64,000 nucleotides of DNA from Rosistilla carotiformis (GCF_007753095.1 NZ_CP036348.1:3596001-3660000); one strand, 5' to 3'. Numbered from the stretch's first letter, positions 9,631-19,303 are shown. Numbers and translations are program-made. The notes: generated by a model from the sequence alone, not told the origin.

Positions 9631-11474
9631 GCCAGCTCCACCGTTGTCAAACCATCGCGGTGATCGATCCGCCGCACGATGATCGCGGGCGATTCGGGAG
9701 CGTCGAACAACGCCCGGGCCAGCGGGTTGATGAAGTGCGCCTCCAATTGATTGCGGACGCCGCGGCCGCCATTGGAAAGGTCGGCGAGACAAAGCTCTTG
9801 CAGCGAACGCCGCGCGGAATCTTCGATATCGATCGGCCGCCCGGTCGCGTTTTCGACCTGCCGCGAAATCCCGGCCAACATCATCTCGAAGATCTCGGCC
9901 GCAACATCCTCGCGAATGAAATCGAAGACGACGATATTCTCGCCGATCCGATTCAGAATCTCCGGCCGACCGATCTCCAGCTTAAAGAAACGATCGATCT
10001 CGCCGCGGACCTTCGCTTGCATCGACTGCAGGTCGTCGGCGGGTGTCGCGTTGGCGACACGTTTACCCCGATCATCGATCCGATACAGGCCGAGGTTAGA
10101 CGTGAAGATAAGGAACGCTTCGGAGAAGTAGACACGTTCGCCTCGGCCCGACGTCAGCACGCCGTCGTCGAGGACTTGCAGGAATTTGTCGAGGATCCGC
10201 GGGTGGGCTTTTTCGATCTCATCGAACAAAACCACGCTGAATGGTTTCTCTCGGATCGCGTTGGTTAATTCACCGCCGCTGTCATAGCCGACGTAGCCCG
10301 GAGGCGCGCCGATCAATCGTTGGTCGGAATGTTCCGCCGCAAATTCGCTCATGTCGAAGCGGATGTAGGCACTCTCGTCGCCGAACAACAGTTCCGTCAC
10401 GGTCTTCGCCAGTTCGGTCTTTCCGGTTCCGGTCGGGCCGGCCAGAAAAGCAACGCCCCGGGGGCGTCCCGATCGGCCTTCGTTGCCGGAGAGTCCGATC
10501 ACCGATCGCTTGATGATGTCCAGCATCTTGGTGACCGCGTGATCCTGCCCCTTCAATCGACGAGCGACAAAGCTGTCGGCGTTTGCAATCTTTTCGCGAT
10601 CCAGCTTGGCCCAAGGATTTTCGGTCACGCCCAGTTTGAAACGACGCACGCCATCGTCCAGGCGATCGATCGGGACCTCTTCGTTGCGACACAGTTCGGT
10701 GATCGAAATCATATCCAACAGCATCAAGCCGTGCGTCTGTTCGACCAACGATCGCTCCGCCGCAGCGATCTGTTCTTCGCTGGCCTGACGCGCGCCCGGG
10801 ATTCCGGGAATCAGACTCTTTGCGATCAGCCCCCGCGTCGTCCGATCGGGGACGGGCAACGTGATCGGTCGCAGACGCGGATTGCCGACGGCAAACCAAG
10901 GCGGTAGGTCGCCTTCCTGATCGGCGATCCAAACGATCGGATTAAAGAGCGTACTCGCGTCGGGACCGCAGGGGCGCGCGGCGACATCTAAACTGAGGAT
11001 CAACGAGGCGGTGAACCAATGGTGTTCGTCGTCGGTCTGTAAATCGGGGCGCACCAGATAACGGGACGAAAAATCGGCGAGCACCGCGATCGGTTCGGGT
11101 TCGCTCCGTACGAAGTCGGGAAACAGTTCAAAGAACCTCGCCACACTGGCGGGCGAGTGAAGGTTGTCGTTCCACCTCAGATCGAATCGGTCGCTGAAGA
11201 ATTTCTGTTCCGCTGCGATGTCGATCCCGCTGACCAAGGGAACGGAGAAGCCGTTCAACGGATCGAAGGCCAGCACGTGGGCGATGCCGCGGCTGCGCAA
11301 CAGTTCCGCCAGGAAACTTGTCAGCGGCAGCGGCGCGTAGCGCTCGTTGGCGATCGCCCAAGGGTAGCGGTCGCGCACATTGCCGCTCAGCAAAAACTGG
11401 CTCTTCAGCGGCAAAAAGCGAGCGAGATCCAACGCCCATCGAGGCAAAGCTTGCGGCGATTCCATACAGCGCAT
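9627..11474 (-). CDS. ClpB-D2-like AAA+ unfoldase, first gene of the cassette
   Basis: A 615-residue AAA+ protein. The first ~300 residues look like a degenerate ATPase module (VWIADQEGDLPPWFAVGNPRLR, no Walker A). The second half is a Clp/Hsp100 D2-type module: Walker A GPTGTGKT, aromatic pore loop GYVGY, Walker B VVLFDEIEKAH, sensor-1 FTSNLG, arginine finger in RPEILNRI, and sensor-2 GGRGVRNQLE. The pore loop implies substrate threading. No ClpP-binding loop is evident. It begins at ATG 11474 (ATG 11465 is also possible) and opens a four-gene unit in which every junction overlaps by 4 bases. It is shorter than ClpB and lacks the ClpB N-domain and middle domain, so it is not the housekeeping chaperone. 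Confidence 0.87.
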   Translation of the reverse strand: MRCMESPQALPRWALDLARFLPLKSQFLLSGNVRDRYPWAIANERYAPLPLTSFLAELLRSRGIAHVLAFDPLNGFSVPLVSGIDIAAEQKFFSDRFDLRWNDNLHSPASVARFFELFPDFVRSEPEPIAVLADFSSRYLVRPDLQTDDEHHWFTASLILSLDVAARPCGPDASTLFNPIVWIADQEGDLPPWFAVGNPRLRPITLPVPDRTTRGLIAKSLIPGIPGARQASEEQIAAAERSLVEQTHGLMLLDMISITELCRNEEVPIDRLDDGVRRFKLGVTENPWAKLDREKIANADSFVARRLKGQDHAVTKMLDIIKRSVIGLSGNEGRSGRPRGVAFLAGPTGTGKTELAKTVTELLFGDESAYIRFDMSEFAAEHSDQRLIGAPPGYVGYDSGGELTNAIREKPFSVVLFDEIEKAHPRILDKFLQVLDDGVLTSGRGERVYFSEAFLIFTSNLGLYRIDDRGKRVANATPADDLQSMQAKVRGEIDRFFKLEIGRPEILNRIGENIVVFDFIREDVAAEIFEMMLAGISRQVENATGRPIDIEDSARRSLQELCLADLSNGGRGVRNQLEAHFINPLARALFDAPESPAIIVRRIDHRDGLTTVELA

Positions 11475-11629
11475 CCTGGCATCAAACCAAAGTCTTCAAA
11501 GCCGCTATCGTACCAGGAATTCGTCCGCCCGCGTCTCCCCTAAAATTGCAAACCGGGCCGCAACGTCGTCCGCCCGAAGGGTGGAACAACCAGTGCCGGT
11601 AGTGTACGCCATCGCCACGAACAAGTCAT

Positions 11630-12352
11630 TCATAACTTCACCGCACCAAAGGCGGCGAAGCAGGAGTTTTTGTGAAGCAGTTCGACATGCCGAAATCCGA
11701 CGCGGCGGAGCAGATCCAATTGGTAGGTTACCGGCCGCGGCGAGTCTTCTTTTTCGATGTAGGCGAAAACTTTGTCTCGATACCCGGGGCCGTCGAGTCC
11801 AGTGAGATACTCTCCATACCGAGCCCACATCATCTGATGAACGCTTGAGGTTTCGTGCGAGACAAGATCGGTGATCCAGACCGATCCGCCGGGCGTTAAA
11901 AGTCGGAACAGTTTTTCGAAAGTCGACAGCCAATCGGCGTCGTTGCGCAGGTGATGCAGGACCGCTGCGGCGAGGATCACGTCGCACGATTCGGGCTCCA
12001 ACGCCGCATCGCGGAAGTCGGTTTGCCAAAGTTCGATCGAATTTGCACCGGCGGCGGCAACTCGCTGCTTGGCGCGATCGAGCATCGGTTGGCTGAGGTC
12101 CAGCAGATCGACGTCGAAGTTACTGCCATACGCCTGCCGCAACTTGATCGTATTGTTTCCCGCTCCACATCCGATATCCAGCACCCGGCGAATCTGCGGT
12201 GTCGAAGCGATTGCCGCTTGTGTTATCAACTCCATCGCCAACGGAGCGTCGATCGTCGCAGTCTGTCCGGTTTCCAGAACGCTAAAACGTTCGACATCGT
12301 TGTCGAACCGTTGGCGAATTTCGTCGACAGACGATTTTGCTTCAAAGTTCAT
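11630..12352 (-). CDS. Class I SAM-dependent methyltransferase
   Basis: A 240-residue class I methyltransferase. Motif I is VLDIGCGAGNNT at about 78-89, the acidic loop LLDLSQ follows, then DVILAAAVLHHL and LLTPGGSVWITDL. The N-terminus (about 1-75) resembles small-molecule methyltransferases with a helical cap. The substrate is unknown. It lies upstream of the four-gene cassette on the same strand, but a 155-base gap with no overlap argues against it being part of the cassette. No targeting signal is visible. The family is certain and the substrate cannot be inferred from the sequence. Confidence 0.85.
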   Translation of the reverse strand: MNFEAKSSVDEIRQRFDNDVERFSVLETGQTATIDAPLAMELITQAAIASTPQIRRVLDIGCGAGNNTIKLRQAYGSNFDVDLLDLSQPMLDRAKQRVAAAGANSIELWQTDFRDAALEPESCDVILAAAVLHHLRNDADWLSTFEKLFRLLTPGGSVWITDLVSHETSSVHQMMWARYGEYLTGLDGPGYRDKVFAYIEKEDSPRPVTYQLDLLRRVGFRHVELLHKNSCFAAFGAVKL

Positions 12353-12592
12353 CCGTTGCTCCTGCTTTCCAGTGTGCTTATGTGATATTGGAAGTTGGGG
12401 GCGTTTTAGTCGCTTCCCTGCTAGCGGGCAAATATGCTTCCCTGCCCGCCGCTGGCAAGGGACTTGAAAAACATCTCAAAGGTTCGCTTGATGATCAACT
12501 CTATGCGTTGCAATCCACGATGTCGTCTGAATATCATGGCTTTTCCCTCCATGACTCTTCTAAATACCCCCTCCTTTTGAAGCAAGACAGCC

Positions 12593-13864
12593 ATGACGCA
12601 CTCCGCACCCACCCGCCGCCGCTTCCTGCAAACATCGATGGCATTGGCGGGAGCACTTCCCATGGCAGGCGGTCTTCAAGCCGCTGATCCCGCGGCGACG
12701 GAGCGTCCTTTGATGGCGTACGTCGGCACGTTCAGTTCGCCATTGAAGGACATGCTGCCGACCCAAGTTGATCTGCCGCCGGGGAACGGGCGGGGCATTC
12801 ATACGTTTCGCGTCGATCGGGAGACCGGAGCGTTGACCGCGGCGGGGGACTATCCGCTGGGGACCAGTCCCAGTTGTTTGGTCGTCAACGAGGCCGGAAC
12901 GCGGCTTTACTCAGCGAACGAAACCGACCGCGTGGGAGCCGACAAGCAGGGAACGGTTAGCGCGTTTGCGATCGATCCCGCCGATGGCCAGTTGAAACTT
13001 TTGAACACAGTACCAGCCGGCGGTGCGGGGCCAACTTACGTCAGCATCCATCCCTCGGGGAAGTTTCTGTTGGTCGCCAACTATTTTGGTGGCTCCGTTT
13101 CGGTGATGCCGATTTTGGAAGACGGTCGTTTGGGCGAGGCGAGCGATACGAAAGTTGACGAAGGACCGATCGGTCCCACCAAAGCGACTCACGCGCCGGA
13201 GGGAAGCTTTGCGATCAGCGGTCACGACCGGACGCACGCTCACATGATCGAAGCGGATCCATCGGGGCGGTTTGTCCTGCACGTCGACCTTGGTTTGGAC
13301 AAGATCTACGTTTGGAAGTTCGATGCGAAAACGGGAACCTTGCACGCGAACGATCCCGCCGGTGTCGACTTGCCGCCAGGCGACGGTCCGCGGCACTTCC
13401 ACTTCCATCCCGAAGGACGCTGGTTCTATTCGATCCAGGAGGAAGGATCGACGATCGCCCTGTTCGACTACGATCCCGAAGCGGGGCGTTTGACGCCGCG
13501 GCAAACGATCTCGACGCTGCCCCCCGGTTTCACGGGCAGCAATTTTTGCTCCGAGATCTTGGTCTCCGCCGACGGACGATTTGTCTACGCCGGGAATCGT
13601 CTTCATGACAGTATCGGGATCTTCGCGATCGGCGACGACGGACAACTGAGCTACGTAGGCGAAGAGTGGACGCGGGGCGATTATCCACGCAGCTTCAACT
13701 TCGATCCAACCGGAAATTTTTTGTATTGCTGCAACCAGCGAGCCGACCATGTCACTGTCTTCAAGGTCGACAAAAAGACCGGCAAGCTCGACTTCACCGA
13801 CCAATACGTGCCGGTCGGCAATCCGTCGATGATCAGCTTCTTGGACCTTGCCAAAGTCGAATGA
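12593..13864 (+). CDS. Tat-exported 6-phosphogluconolactonase-like beta-propeller
   Basis: A 423-residue protein of the lactonase / YbhE-Pgl beta-propeller family (COG2706). The N-terminus has a twin-arginine signal, TRRRFLQTSMALAGALPMAGG, so it is exported folded to the periplasm. Repeated blades show the family phrasing: YVSIHPSGKFLLVANY, GPRHFHFHPEGRWFYSIQEE, SADGRFVYAGNRLHDSI and YPRSFNFDPTGNFLYCCNQ. Cytoplasmic relatives hydrolyse 6-phosphogluconolactone. An exported copy probably acts on another sugar lactone or glycan, a common planctomycete theme, though that is inference. It is transcribed divergently from the methyltransferase across a 240-base gap in which I see no other gene. Confidence 0.9.
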   Translation: MTHSAPTRRRFLQTSMALAGALPMAGGLQAADPAATERPLMAYVGTFSSPLKDMLPTQVDLPPGNGRGIHTFRVDRETGALTAAGDYPLGTSPSCLVVNEAGTRLYSANETDRVGADKQGTVSAFAIDPADGQLKLLNTVPAGGAGPTYVSIHPSGKFLLVANYFGGSVSVMPILEDGRLGEASDTKVDEGPIGPTKATHAPEGSFAISGHDRTHAHMIEADPSGRFVLHVDLGLDKIYVWKFDAKTGTLHANDPAGVDLPPGDGPRHFHFHPEGRWFYSIQEEGSTIALFDYDPEAGRLTPRQTISTLPPGFTGSNFCSEILVSADGRFVYAGNRLHDSIGIFAIGDDGQLSYVGEEWTRGDYPRSFNFDPTGNFLYCCNQRADHVTVFKVDKKTGKLDFTDQYVPVGNPSMISFLDLAKVE

Positions 13865-13910
13865 GCTTTGGTTTCGCGCTGCGCAAGGCTGCATGGCGAA
13901 CGAGGCCAGT

Positions 13911-14852
13911 TTAGACCGTTTGGTTCCGGTTGAAGAACGTTAGTTGTTGATACAGCATTTCCAGCCGAGGCGAATGGCCGCCGTGGCGTTGCAATTCTCG
14001 AAGCGGATTGCCCACGATCGCTTCGACTTCCATCGGCCGACCTCGCTTGAAGTCGATCCGCATGCTGCTGTCGTAGGGGACCATCGCCCGCGTATCGTCC
14101 ATCATCTTGTCGACAAACGCTTCATCGATCTTCTTGCCGCACTGCATCGCGGCGGCTCGCACGTCGCGGATGATCTGTTCGGCCAGAGCTTCTGATGCAG
14201 GATGGTTCATGATCTCGGCTGTCGATGCGTTTAACACGACCGACAGTCCGTTAAACGGAATGTTCCACATCAGCTTTTGCCAGCGGACCTTGATCAGATC
14301 GTCGACAGCTTCCGCGGGGATCGACGCCTTTTGTAGATCGGCTTCGATGGCGCGAGTCAGCTCGCGGATCGGTTGCACCGAGCCATCGGCACGGTATTCA
14401 CCAAACGCGATCCGGCCGTAATCGATATGATCAATGTGTCCCGGACCGACTTTGTTGCTGCACAAGAAACAGCAGCCGCCCAGAACGCGATCAGGTCCGA
14501 CGACGGCGACCGCATCGGATTCGACGTGCAATCCGTTTTGCAGCACCAGCACCACCCCGCCGTCACGCGTCGTGGAAGCCAAAATATCGGCCAGTTGTTC
14601 ATTGGCCGTCGTCTTGATCGCCACGATCGTGACGTCGCAGGCCGGCATCTCGGCGGCGCTGCGGTAGGCGTTGACCCGCGGCAAATGGAAGTCGCCGTTT
14701 TTCGAATCGATTCGCAATCCGTGCTGCTGCACGTGATCGAAGTCCGATCGCAACAGGAAGTGAACGTCCAGCCCGGCGCGAACCATCAGACCGCCGTAGT
14801 ATCCGCCGAGCGCTCCGGTACCGATGATCGCATAACTTCGCTTCGACGACAT
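13911..14852 (-). CDS. Ketopantoate-reductase-like oxidoreductase
   Basis: A 313-residue protein of the ApbA/PanE family, which reduces 2-dehydropantoate to pantoate with NADPH in coenzyme A synthesis. The N-terminal Rossmann motif YAIIGTGALGGYYGGLM is intact. The family's VAIKTTAN and VLVLQNGLH segments follow, and the C-terminal helical domain has KVRWQKLMWNIPFNGLSVVL and MRIDFKRGRPMEVEAIVG, including the conserved Lys, Asn and Glu region. I chose ATG 14852, giving MSSKRSYAIIGTG; an upstream in-frame start would add 21 atypical residues. Many genomes carry PanE paralogues of other specificity, so I give no gene symbol. Confidence 0.85.
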   Translation of the reverse strand: MSSKRSYAIIGTGALGGYYGGLMVRAGLDVHFLLRSDFDHVQQHGLRIDSKNGDFHLPRVNAYRSAAEMPACDVTIVAIKTTANEQLADILASTTRDGGVVLVLQNGLHVESDAVAVVGPDRVLGGCCFLCSNKVGPGHIDHIDYGRIAFGEYRADGSVQPIRELTRAIEADLQKASIPAEAVDDLIKVRWQKLMWNIPFNGLSVVLNASTAEIMNHPASEALAEQIIRDVRAAAMQCGKKIDEAFVDKMMDDTRAMVPYDSSMRIDFKRGRPMEVEAIVGNPLRELQRHGGHSPRLEMLYQQLTFFNRNQTV

Positions 14853-14926
14853 TCCATTGCTCGCTTCTAAGTTCAGTTCCGATGGTCGCCTTTCACGGAG
14901 CGAAAGGCGACGCACCTAGCCCGCGA

Positions 14927-16222
14927 CTATTTGACCCAACGCTGATCGGCGAAGTCCATGTAGGAGTTCCAGTCGAAGTCGGTGACGGTGTGCTTGCCGG
15001 TTCGAACGTGATACCCCAGCGTGTGCATGATCGGCTTGTTGATCGGTGGCATTTCGGTTTCGCCGCCGATTCCGTCGGTTCCCAGCAGTTGGTAGACAGG
15101 TGCGGCATGCACGGCCGACAAGAACTCGCCGCGCGGGTCCGCCCACGTATCCTCTTCGGCACTGGCGATGTAGACGCTACGCGGAGCTATCAATGCGACA
15201 AGCTGATGCTGGTCGACGGGGCACGCTCCTTCGTTGTCGTTGTATTTCGTGTAGTTGTCGCAAAACCAATGCGGGAAGCTTGTGTTGATCCGAGCAACCG
15301 TTTCGCCAAACGCACGGCGGCTGAGCGCCGCTCCGCCGCATCCCGAATCGTTGGAGATCGTGATCGAAAACCGCGGATCGGTTGCACCGGCCCACAACGA
15401 TGTCTTGCCTAGACGCGAGTGGCCGAAGACAGCGACCCGTTTTGCGTCGATCTCACTATCGGTTTCCAGGTAGTCCATCGCTCGGCTCAATCCCCAAGCC
15501 CAAGTTGCGATCGATCCCCAGCCATCTTTGGCGGGCGGATCATACAAAGCGTGGACACCGTTCTTGAAACCGTCGTCGAAATCGGGGTCGATATCGCCGT
15601 AATAGATCGCCGCCAATCCGTAGCCGCGATCGATGATCGACTCCACGGGCCAGCGGCTCGCCGACGCTCCGCGACTCGCTTCGGTCGCCCGATTGTCGAC
15701 GACTCCCTTCTCTTTGCTCGAACGCATCCAACTCTCAGACAACACGATCGCCGGGTCGTCGGAGATCGAATGATTGCCAAAGAAATTGAGGGTCAGGAAA
15801 GTCGGAACCGGCTGCTTGGCGTCGACCAGTTTCTTGGGCAGGTAGATCAGAATATCCATCGCCACCGTTTCATCGGCATCGAAGAAGACGCGAACCTGTT
15901 TCCGCGTTGCCTTGCCGTTGATCGCATCGTCGCTCTGCTCGATGACTTTGAAGTGCAACCCTTCCGGTTTGCCTGGCGCCTTGCCATAAACTTCTTGCAG
16001 GAACAAGTCCATGATCTCAGCGCGACGCTTAGGCCATTGGTCGGCCGAAGTGACGGGAGTGCCATCGGCCATCACCAGCGGATCGGGGAGCGTGTAGGCC
16101 GGAACTTTCGCTTCGTCGTAATTGTAGCCGGCGGGCTGTGCCGACAGCATCGCTGTTGGAAGCGTCAACGCGAGGCAGAGCGTTGCGATTTGCAGAGTCG
16201 TGGATTTTGCGGTGGTAGGCAT
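14927..16222 (-). CDS. CE15-type glucuronoyl esterase, exported
   Basis: A 431-residue alpha/beta-hydrolase with a Sec-type signal peptide (about residues 1-28, ending near MLSAQPAG). The nucleophile motif GHSRLGKTSLWAG, the preceding YGDIDPDF and GWGSIATWAWGLSRAMDYLE blocks, and a late His in GKHTVTDFDW match carbohydrate esterase family 15. That family cleaves ester bonds between lignin alcohols and 4-O-methyl-glucuronoyl side chains of xylan; bacterial members also take related uronate esters. The protein probably acts in the periplasm on algal or plant polysaccharide. It stands 74 bases from the reductase gene on the same strand, with no sign of a shared pathway. Confidence 0.9.
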   Translation of the reverse strand: MPTTAKSTTLQIATLCLALTLPTAMLSAQPAGYNYDEAKVPAYTLPDPLVMADGTPVTSADQWPKRRAEIMDLFLQEVYGKAPGKPEGLHFKVIEQSDDAINGKATRKQVRVFFDADETVAMDILIYLPKKLVDAKQPVPTFLTLNFFGNHSISDDPAIVLSESWMRSSKEKGVVDNRATEASRGASASRWPVESIIDRGYGLAAIYYGDIDPDFDDGFKNGVHALYDPPAKDGWGSIATWAWGLSRAMDYLETDSEIDAKRVAVFGHSRLGKTSLWAGATDPRFSITISNDSGCGGAALSRRAFGETVARINTSFPHWFCDNYTKYNDNEGACPVDQHQLVALIAPRSVYIASAEEDTWADPRGEFLSAVHAAPVYQLLGTDGIGGETEMPPINKPIMHTLGYHVRTGKHTVTDFDWNSYMDFADQRWVK

Positions 16223-16308
16223 CGATGCGGGATCTCCAAGAAGGGAATTTCAGTCCCACATGATGCTCGGTATCCCCAGGCGATGCAAGTCGCGGGGCGT
16301 TCGCAGCG

Positions 16309-16665
16309 CTACGCCTTCGCCGGCGGCCAATCTTGGATCTCCGCCACCTCGCGATTTGAATTGGCCTCCGCATCGCGTGCCACGTGAATCATCCACTTGC
16401 CGCCAAAGCCGTCGATGCTCCAAAGACCCTGCAACGTCCCTTCCCCATCAAACGAACCGGGGTAATCGACGCGGTGCGAGCCCAGGTAATGCTTGACCAG
16501 CAGCGCTCGTTCGCCTTGCAATTGCCCGCTCAACGTAAAAGCTCCCACGATGTCGCGGCCGCTGCCCGACACCTGGCCTTCGTGGAACGCGATCTGTAAA
16601 TCTTCCATCGGCTGGCGGCCCAACCCCTGTTGTTCCCACCAGCCCTCGCAGCGCAGCTTACTCAT
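16309..16665 (-). CDS. Small conserved hypothetical protein
   Basis: A 118-residue cytoplasmic-looking protein, MSKLRCEGWWEQQGL at the start, without signal peptide, membrane segment or recognisable catalytic motif. The pattern of alternating hydrophobic strands and Gly-rich turns (GRDIVGAFTLSGQL, YPGSFDGEGTLQGLW, GFGGKWMIHV) suggests a small beta-barrel or lipocalin-like fold, but that is only a guess. Codon use resembles the host-side neighbours. I cannot assign a function. Confidence 0.6.
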   Translation of the reverse strand: MSKLRCEGWWEQQGLGRQPMEDLQIAFHEGQVSGSGRDIVGAFTLSGQLQGERALLVKHYLGSHRVDYPGSFDGEGTLQGLWSIDGFGGKWMIHVARDAEANSNREVAEIQDWPPAKA

Positions 16666-16930
16666 CGTTCGTAAAACCTCAAATCTATGGATAACGAGGA
16701 CGCCTCAGACGCCCGCGACTATTATCACGTCGGCGGCTTGAAAGCCAAGTTTTTCGCGGATTGAATCTGCAGAGACAATTGAAGTTGCTGCGACCTGGGC
16801 GATCGCGATCCGACGCGGAAACCGATTTTCCTCCGCGACGCAGACGTGGTTTTGGCGAGCGATTAAACTGAGGGCCTTGAACTACCCTCCCCCAACTACA
16901 CTCAAACTGAATTTTTTGGAGACCCGATCG

Positions 16931-17767
16931 ATGATTCGATTGTTCTGTTGTTTCAGCCTTGTCGCTTCGATGGCGATGTTGGCGGTTGCCGAACCGGCTC
17001 GCTTGTTGATGGTCACGCAGAGCGCTGGCTACCGCCACGGTCCGGTCAAACGCGAGAAGATGCCGCTGTCACCGGCCGAACGGGCCATCACCGAATTGGG
17101 TGTGTCCACCGGCCTGTTCCGCGCCGATTGCACGCAGGATGTCGCCGCCGACTTTACGAAAGAGAAACTCCAGCATTACGATCTCGTTCTGTTCTACACC
17201 ACCGGCGACCTGCCGATCGCCGAAGAGGACCTCGACTACTTCTTTAACGACTGGTTGAAGCAGAAGGGGCACGGCTTTATCGGAACGCACTCTGCCGCCG
17301 ATACGTTTCACAACTATAAGCCCTACTGGGACATGATCGGTGGCACCTTCAACGGGCATCCGTGGGGAGCGGGATCGACAGTCACGATTAAGGTTCACGA
17401 TCAAGAACATCCGGCCAGCAAGCCCTGGGGCGAAGAGGTGACGCTAAAGGATGAGATCTATTGCTTTAAAAATTGGCAGCCCGAGAAGGTCCGCGTGCTG
17501 ATGAGCCTGAACATGGCCAAGACCGAATTGAAAGAACCGTACCACGTCCCCGTGTTGTGGGTGAAGGAATATGGCGATGGCAAAGCGATGCACATGAGCC
17601 TCGGGCATCGCGAAGACGTCTGGACCAACGAGACCTATCTCGCGTCGCTGTTGGGCGGGATGAAGTGGATGTTGGGCCAAGAGCCGGGCGACGCGACGCC
17701 GAACCCCGAACTCTCGGCGGCTCAGGAATTAAAAGCCAAAGCGGACACCGAAGCTGCGAAGAAATAA
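16931..17767 (+). CDS. Exported ThuA-domain protein
   Basis: A 278-residue ThuA (trehalose-utilisation) domain protein with an N-terminal signal peptide (MIRLFCCFSLVASMAMLAVA). The ThuA class-I-glutaminase-like fold is indicated by LLMVTQSAGYRHG, DLVLFYTTGDLPI, GFIGTHSAADTFHNY, MIGGTFNGHPW and PVLWVKEYGDGKAMHMSLGHRED. ThuA proteins take part in disaccharide uptake or processing, and planctomycetes carry many secreted copies of uncertain substrate. I chose ATG 16931, which begins the hydrophobic leader; the earlier in-frame start only adds a non-signal-like stretch. Confidence 0.88.
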   Translation: MIRLFCCFSLVASMAMLAVAEPARLLMVTQSAGYRHGPVKREKMPLSPAERAITELGVSTGLFRADCTQDVAADFTKEKLQHYDLVLFYTTGDLPIAEEDLDYFFNDWLKQKGHGFIGTHSAADTFHNYKPYWDMIGGTFNGHPWGAGSTVTIKVHDQEHPASKPWGEEVTLKDEIYCFKNWQPEKVRVLMSLNMAKTELKEPYHVPVLWVKEYGDGKAMHMSLGHREDVWTNETYLASLLGGMKWMLGQEPGDATPNPELSAAQELKAKADTEAAKK

Positions 17768-17782
17768 CGCTTCGTCTTTCGT

Positions 17783-19303
17783 TCAATTCGACGTGGCCGC
17801 GGCCGCGTCGATGAAGGACGTGTCGATTCCCAAATCGTTTAACAACAGCCGACTCGAGATTCGACTCGACTCGTAGATCACCGGCAGCCCGCTGCCGGGA
17901 TGCGTGCCGCCGCCGACAAGGTAGACGCCGTCGAGTTCCTCGAACCGGTTCTGTGGGCGGCGATGCAACATCTGCCCCAGGTTGTGAGCCAGATTAAACG
18001 TCGCCCCGCGATAGATCTTATGCTCTCCCGACCAGTCCGCTGGCGTGACGATCTTTTCATAGACGATCCGGTCGCGCAGATCGGGCAGCCCGATTTGCGA
18101 CAGGCGATCGAGCGTCAGTTCGCGGAATCGCGGCGTCTCTTTTGCCCAGTCGATGTTCGGATGCTCGTGACTTACGGGGACCAGAACGTACAGCGAGCGA
18201 TGTCCCTCGGGTGCCAGCGTCGGGTCGGTCACGCCGGGGTTCTGGACATAAAAGGAAGGATCGTCGGACAGCCGGTGGTCGATCTCGATGTCGCGGAGAT
18301 TTTGTTGGTAGTCGCGTGCGATGTGGATGTTGTGGTGAGCCAGTCCGTCGATCTCGCCTCGCACGCCCAGATACATCATGAAGGTGGAGCAGGAGTATTT
18401 TTTGCCGGCCAGCTTTTTGTCGGCCCACCGTCGCCGCAGCGTGTTGGGGACCAGGTCGCGCATCGCCGCGGCGAAGTCGGCGTTGATTACGATCGCATCG
18501 GCGGCGATCGATTCGGTCGCGGTTTGCACTCCGGTCACCCGCCGTCCCGAAAACTGCAGTCCCGTGACCGGCTGGTTCAAGCGAATTTGCACGCCCATCG
18601 CCTGGGCGATCTCCGCCATCCGCTCGCTAACCGCCGCGCAACCACCGATCGGATGATGGACTCCGTATTCGTATTCGAGGAACGAAAGGATGCTGAACAG
18701 ACTCGGGCAGCGAAACGGCGACATCCCCAGATACTTTGCCTGAAATGACAGCGCGATCACCATCCGTGGATCGCTGAAATATCGCTCCAGTTCCGACCCC
18801 AGCGACGTCAACGGATGCAACAGCGGGAAGGCCTTTAATACGTCGGGACGCAACAGGTCAAGCGGCGAGCTGAACGGAGACTCGAGGATCGGGCGGAACC
18901 GCGCCAGCTTGACGCGATTGTCGTCCAGGTACTTTTTCAACTTGCCGGCATCTTCTGGTGCAAACTGGCGAATCTGGCGATCCATCGCTTCGAGATCGTT
19001 CGACGCGTCGAGCTGTCCCCCTTGGCCAAAGGTCAGTCGATATTGAGTCTCCAGTCGTCGCATCGGCACCTCGGTGTCGAGGTCGCGGCCGACCGAAGCG
19101 AAGATCTCGCGCAGCACGCGCGGGTACAGGAAGAAGGTCGGTCCCAGATCGAAGCGGAACCGATCGGCCTCGATCGCCGAGGTCCTTCCGCCAACTTGGC
19201 CGCGGCGCTCGACAACCGTCACGTTCAGTCCGGCAGCAGCCAATTGCATCGCCGTCGCCAGACCGCCCGGCCCGGCACCGATAATCACAACGTTTCGCTT
19301 CAC
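17783..19303 (-). CDS. CrtI/CrtN-type carotenoid desaturase
   Basis: A 506-residue FAD-dependent phytoene-desaturase-type oxidoreductase. The N-terminal dinucleotide-binding motif VVIIGAGPGGLATAMQLAAAG is followed by VVERRGQVGGRTS and the family segment FRFDLGPTFFLYPRVLREIFA. The C-terminal signature GVYLVGGGTHPGSGLPVIYESSR matches bacterial CrtI/CrtN/CrtP. It would introduce double bonds into phytoene or a C30 analogue at the membrane; planctomycetes are known for squalene-derived carotenoids. The GTG at 19303, with AAGGAA upstream, directly precedes the FAD motif; an ATG at 19504 would add 67 non-conserved residues. No other carotenoid gene is in the window, so the precise substrate is open. 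Confidence 0.85.
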   Translation of the reverse strand: MKRNVVIIGAGPGGLATAMQLAAAGLNVTVVERRGQVGGRTSAIEADRFRFDLGPTFFLYPRVLREIFASVGRDLDTEVPMRRLETQYRLTFGQGGQLDASNDLEAMDRQIRQFAPEDAGKLKKYLDDNRVKLARFRPILESPFSSPLDLLRPDVLKAFPLLHPLTSLGSELERYFSDPRMVIALSFQAKYLGMSPFRCPSLFSILSFLEYEYGVHHPIGGCAAVSERMAEIAQAMGVQIRLNQPVTGLQFSGRRVTGVQTATESIAADAIVINADFAAAMRDLVPNTLRRRWADKKLAGKKYSCSTFMMYLGVRGEIDGLAHHNIHIARDYQQNLRDIEIDHRLSDDPSFYVQNPGVTDPTLAPEGHRSLYVLVPVSHEHPNIDWAKETPRFRELTLDRLSQIGLPDLRDRIVYEKIVTPADWSGEHKIYRGATFNLAHNLGQMLHRRPQNRFEELDGVYLVGGGTHPGSGLPVIYESSRISSRLLLNDLGIDTSFIDAAAATSN

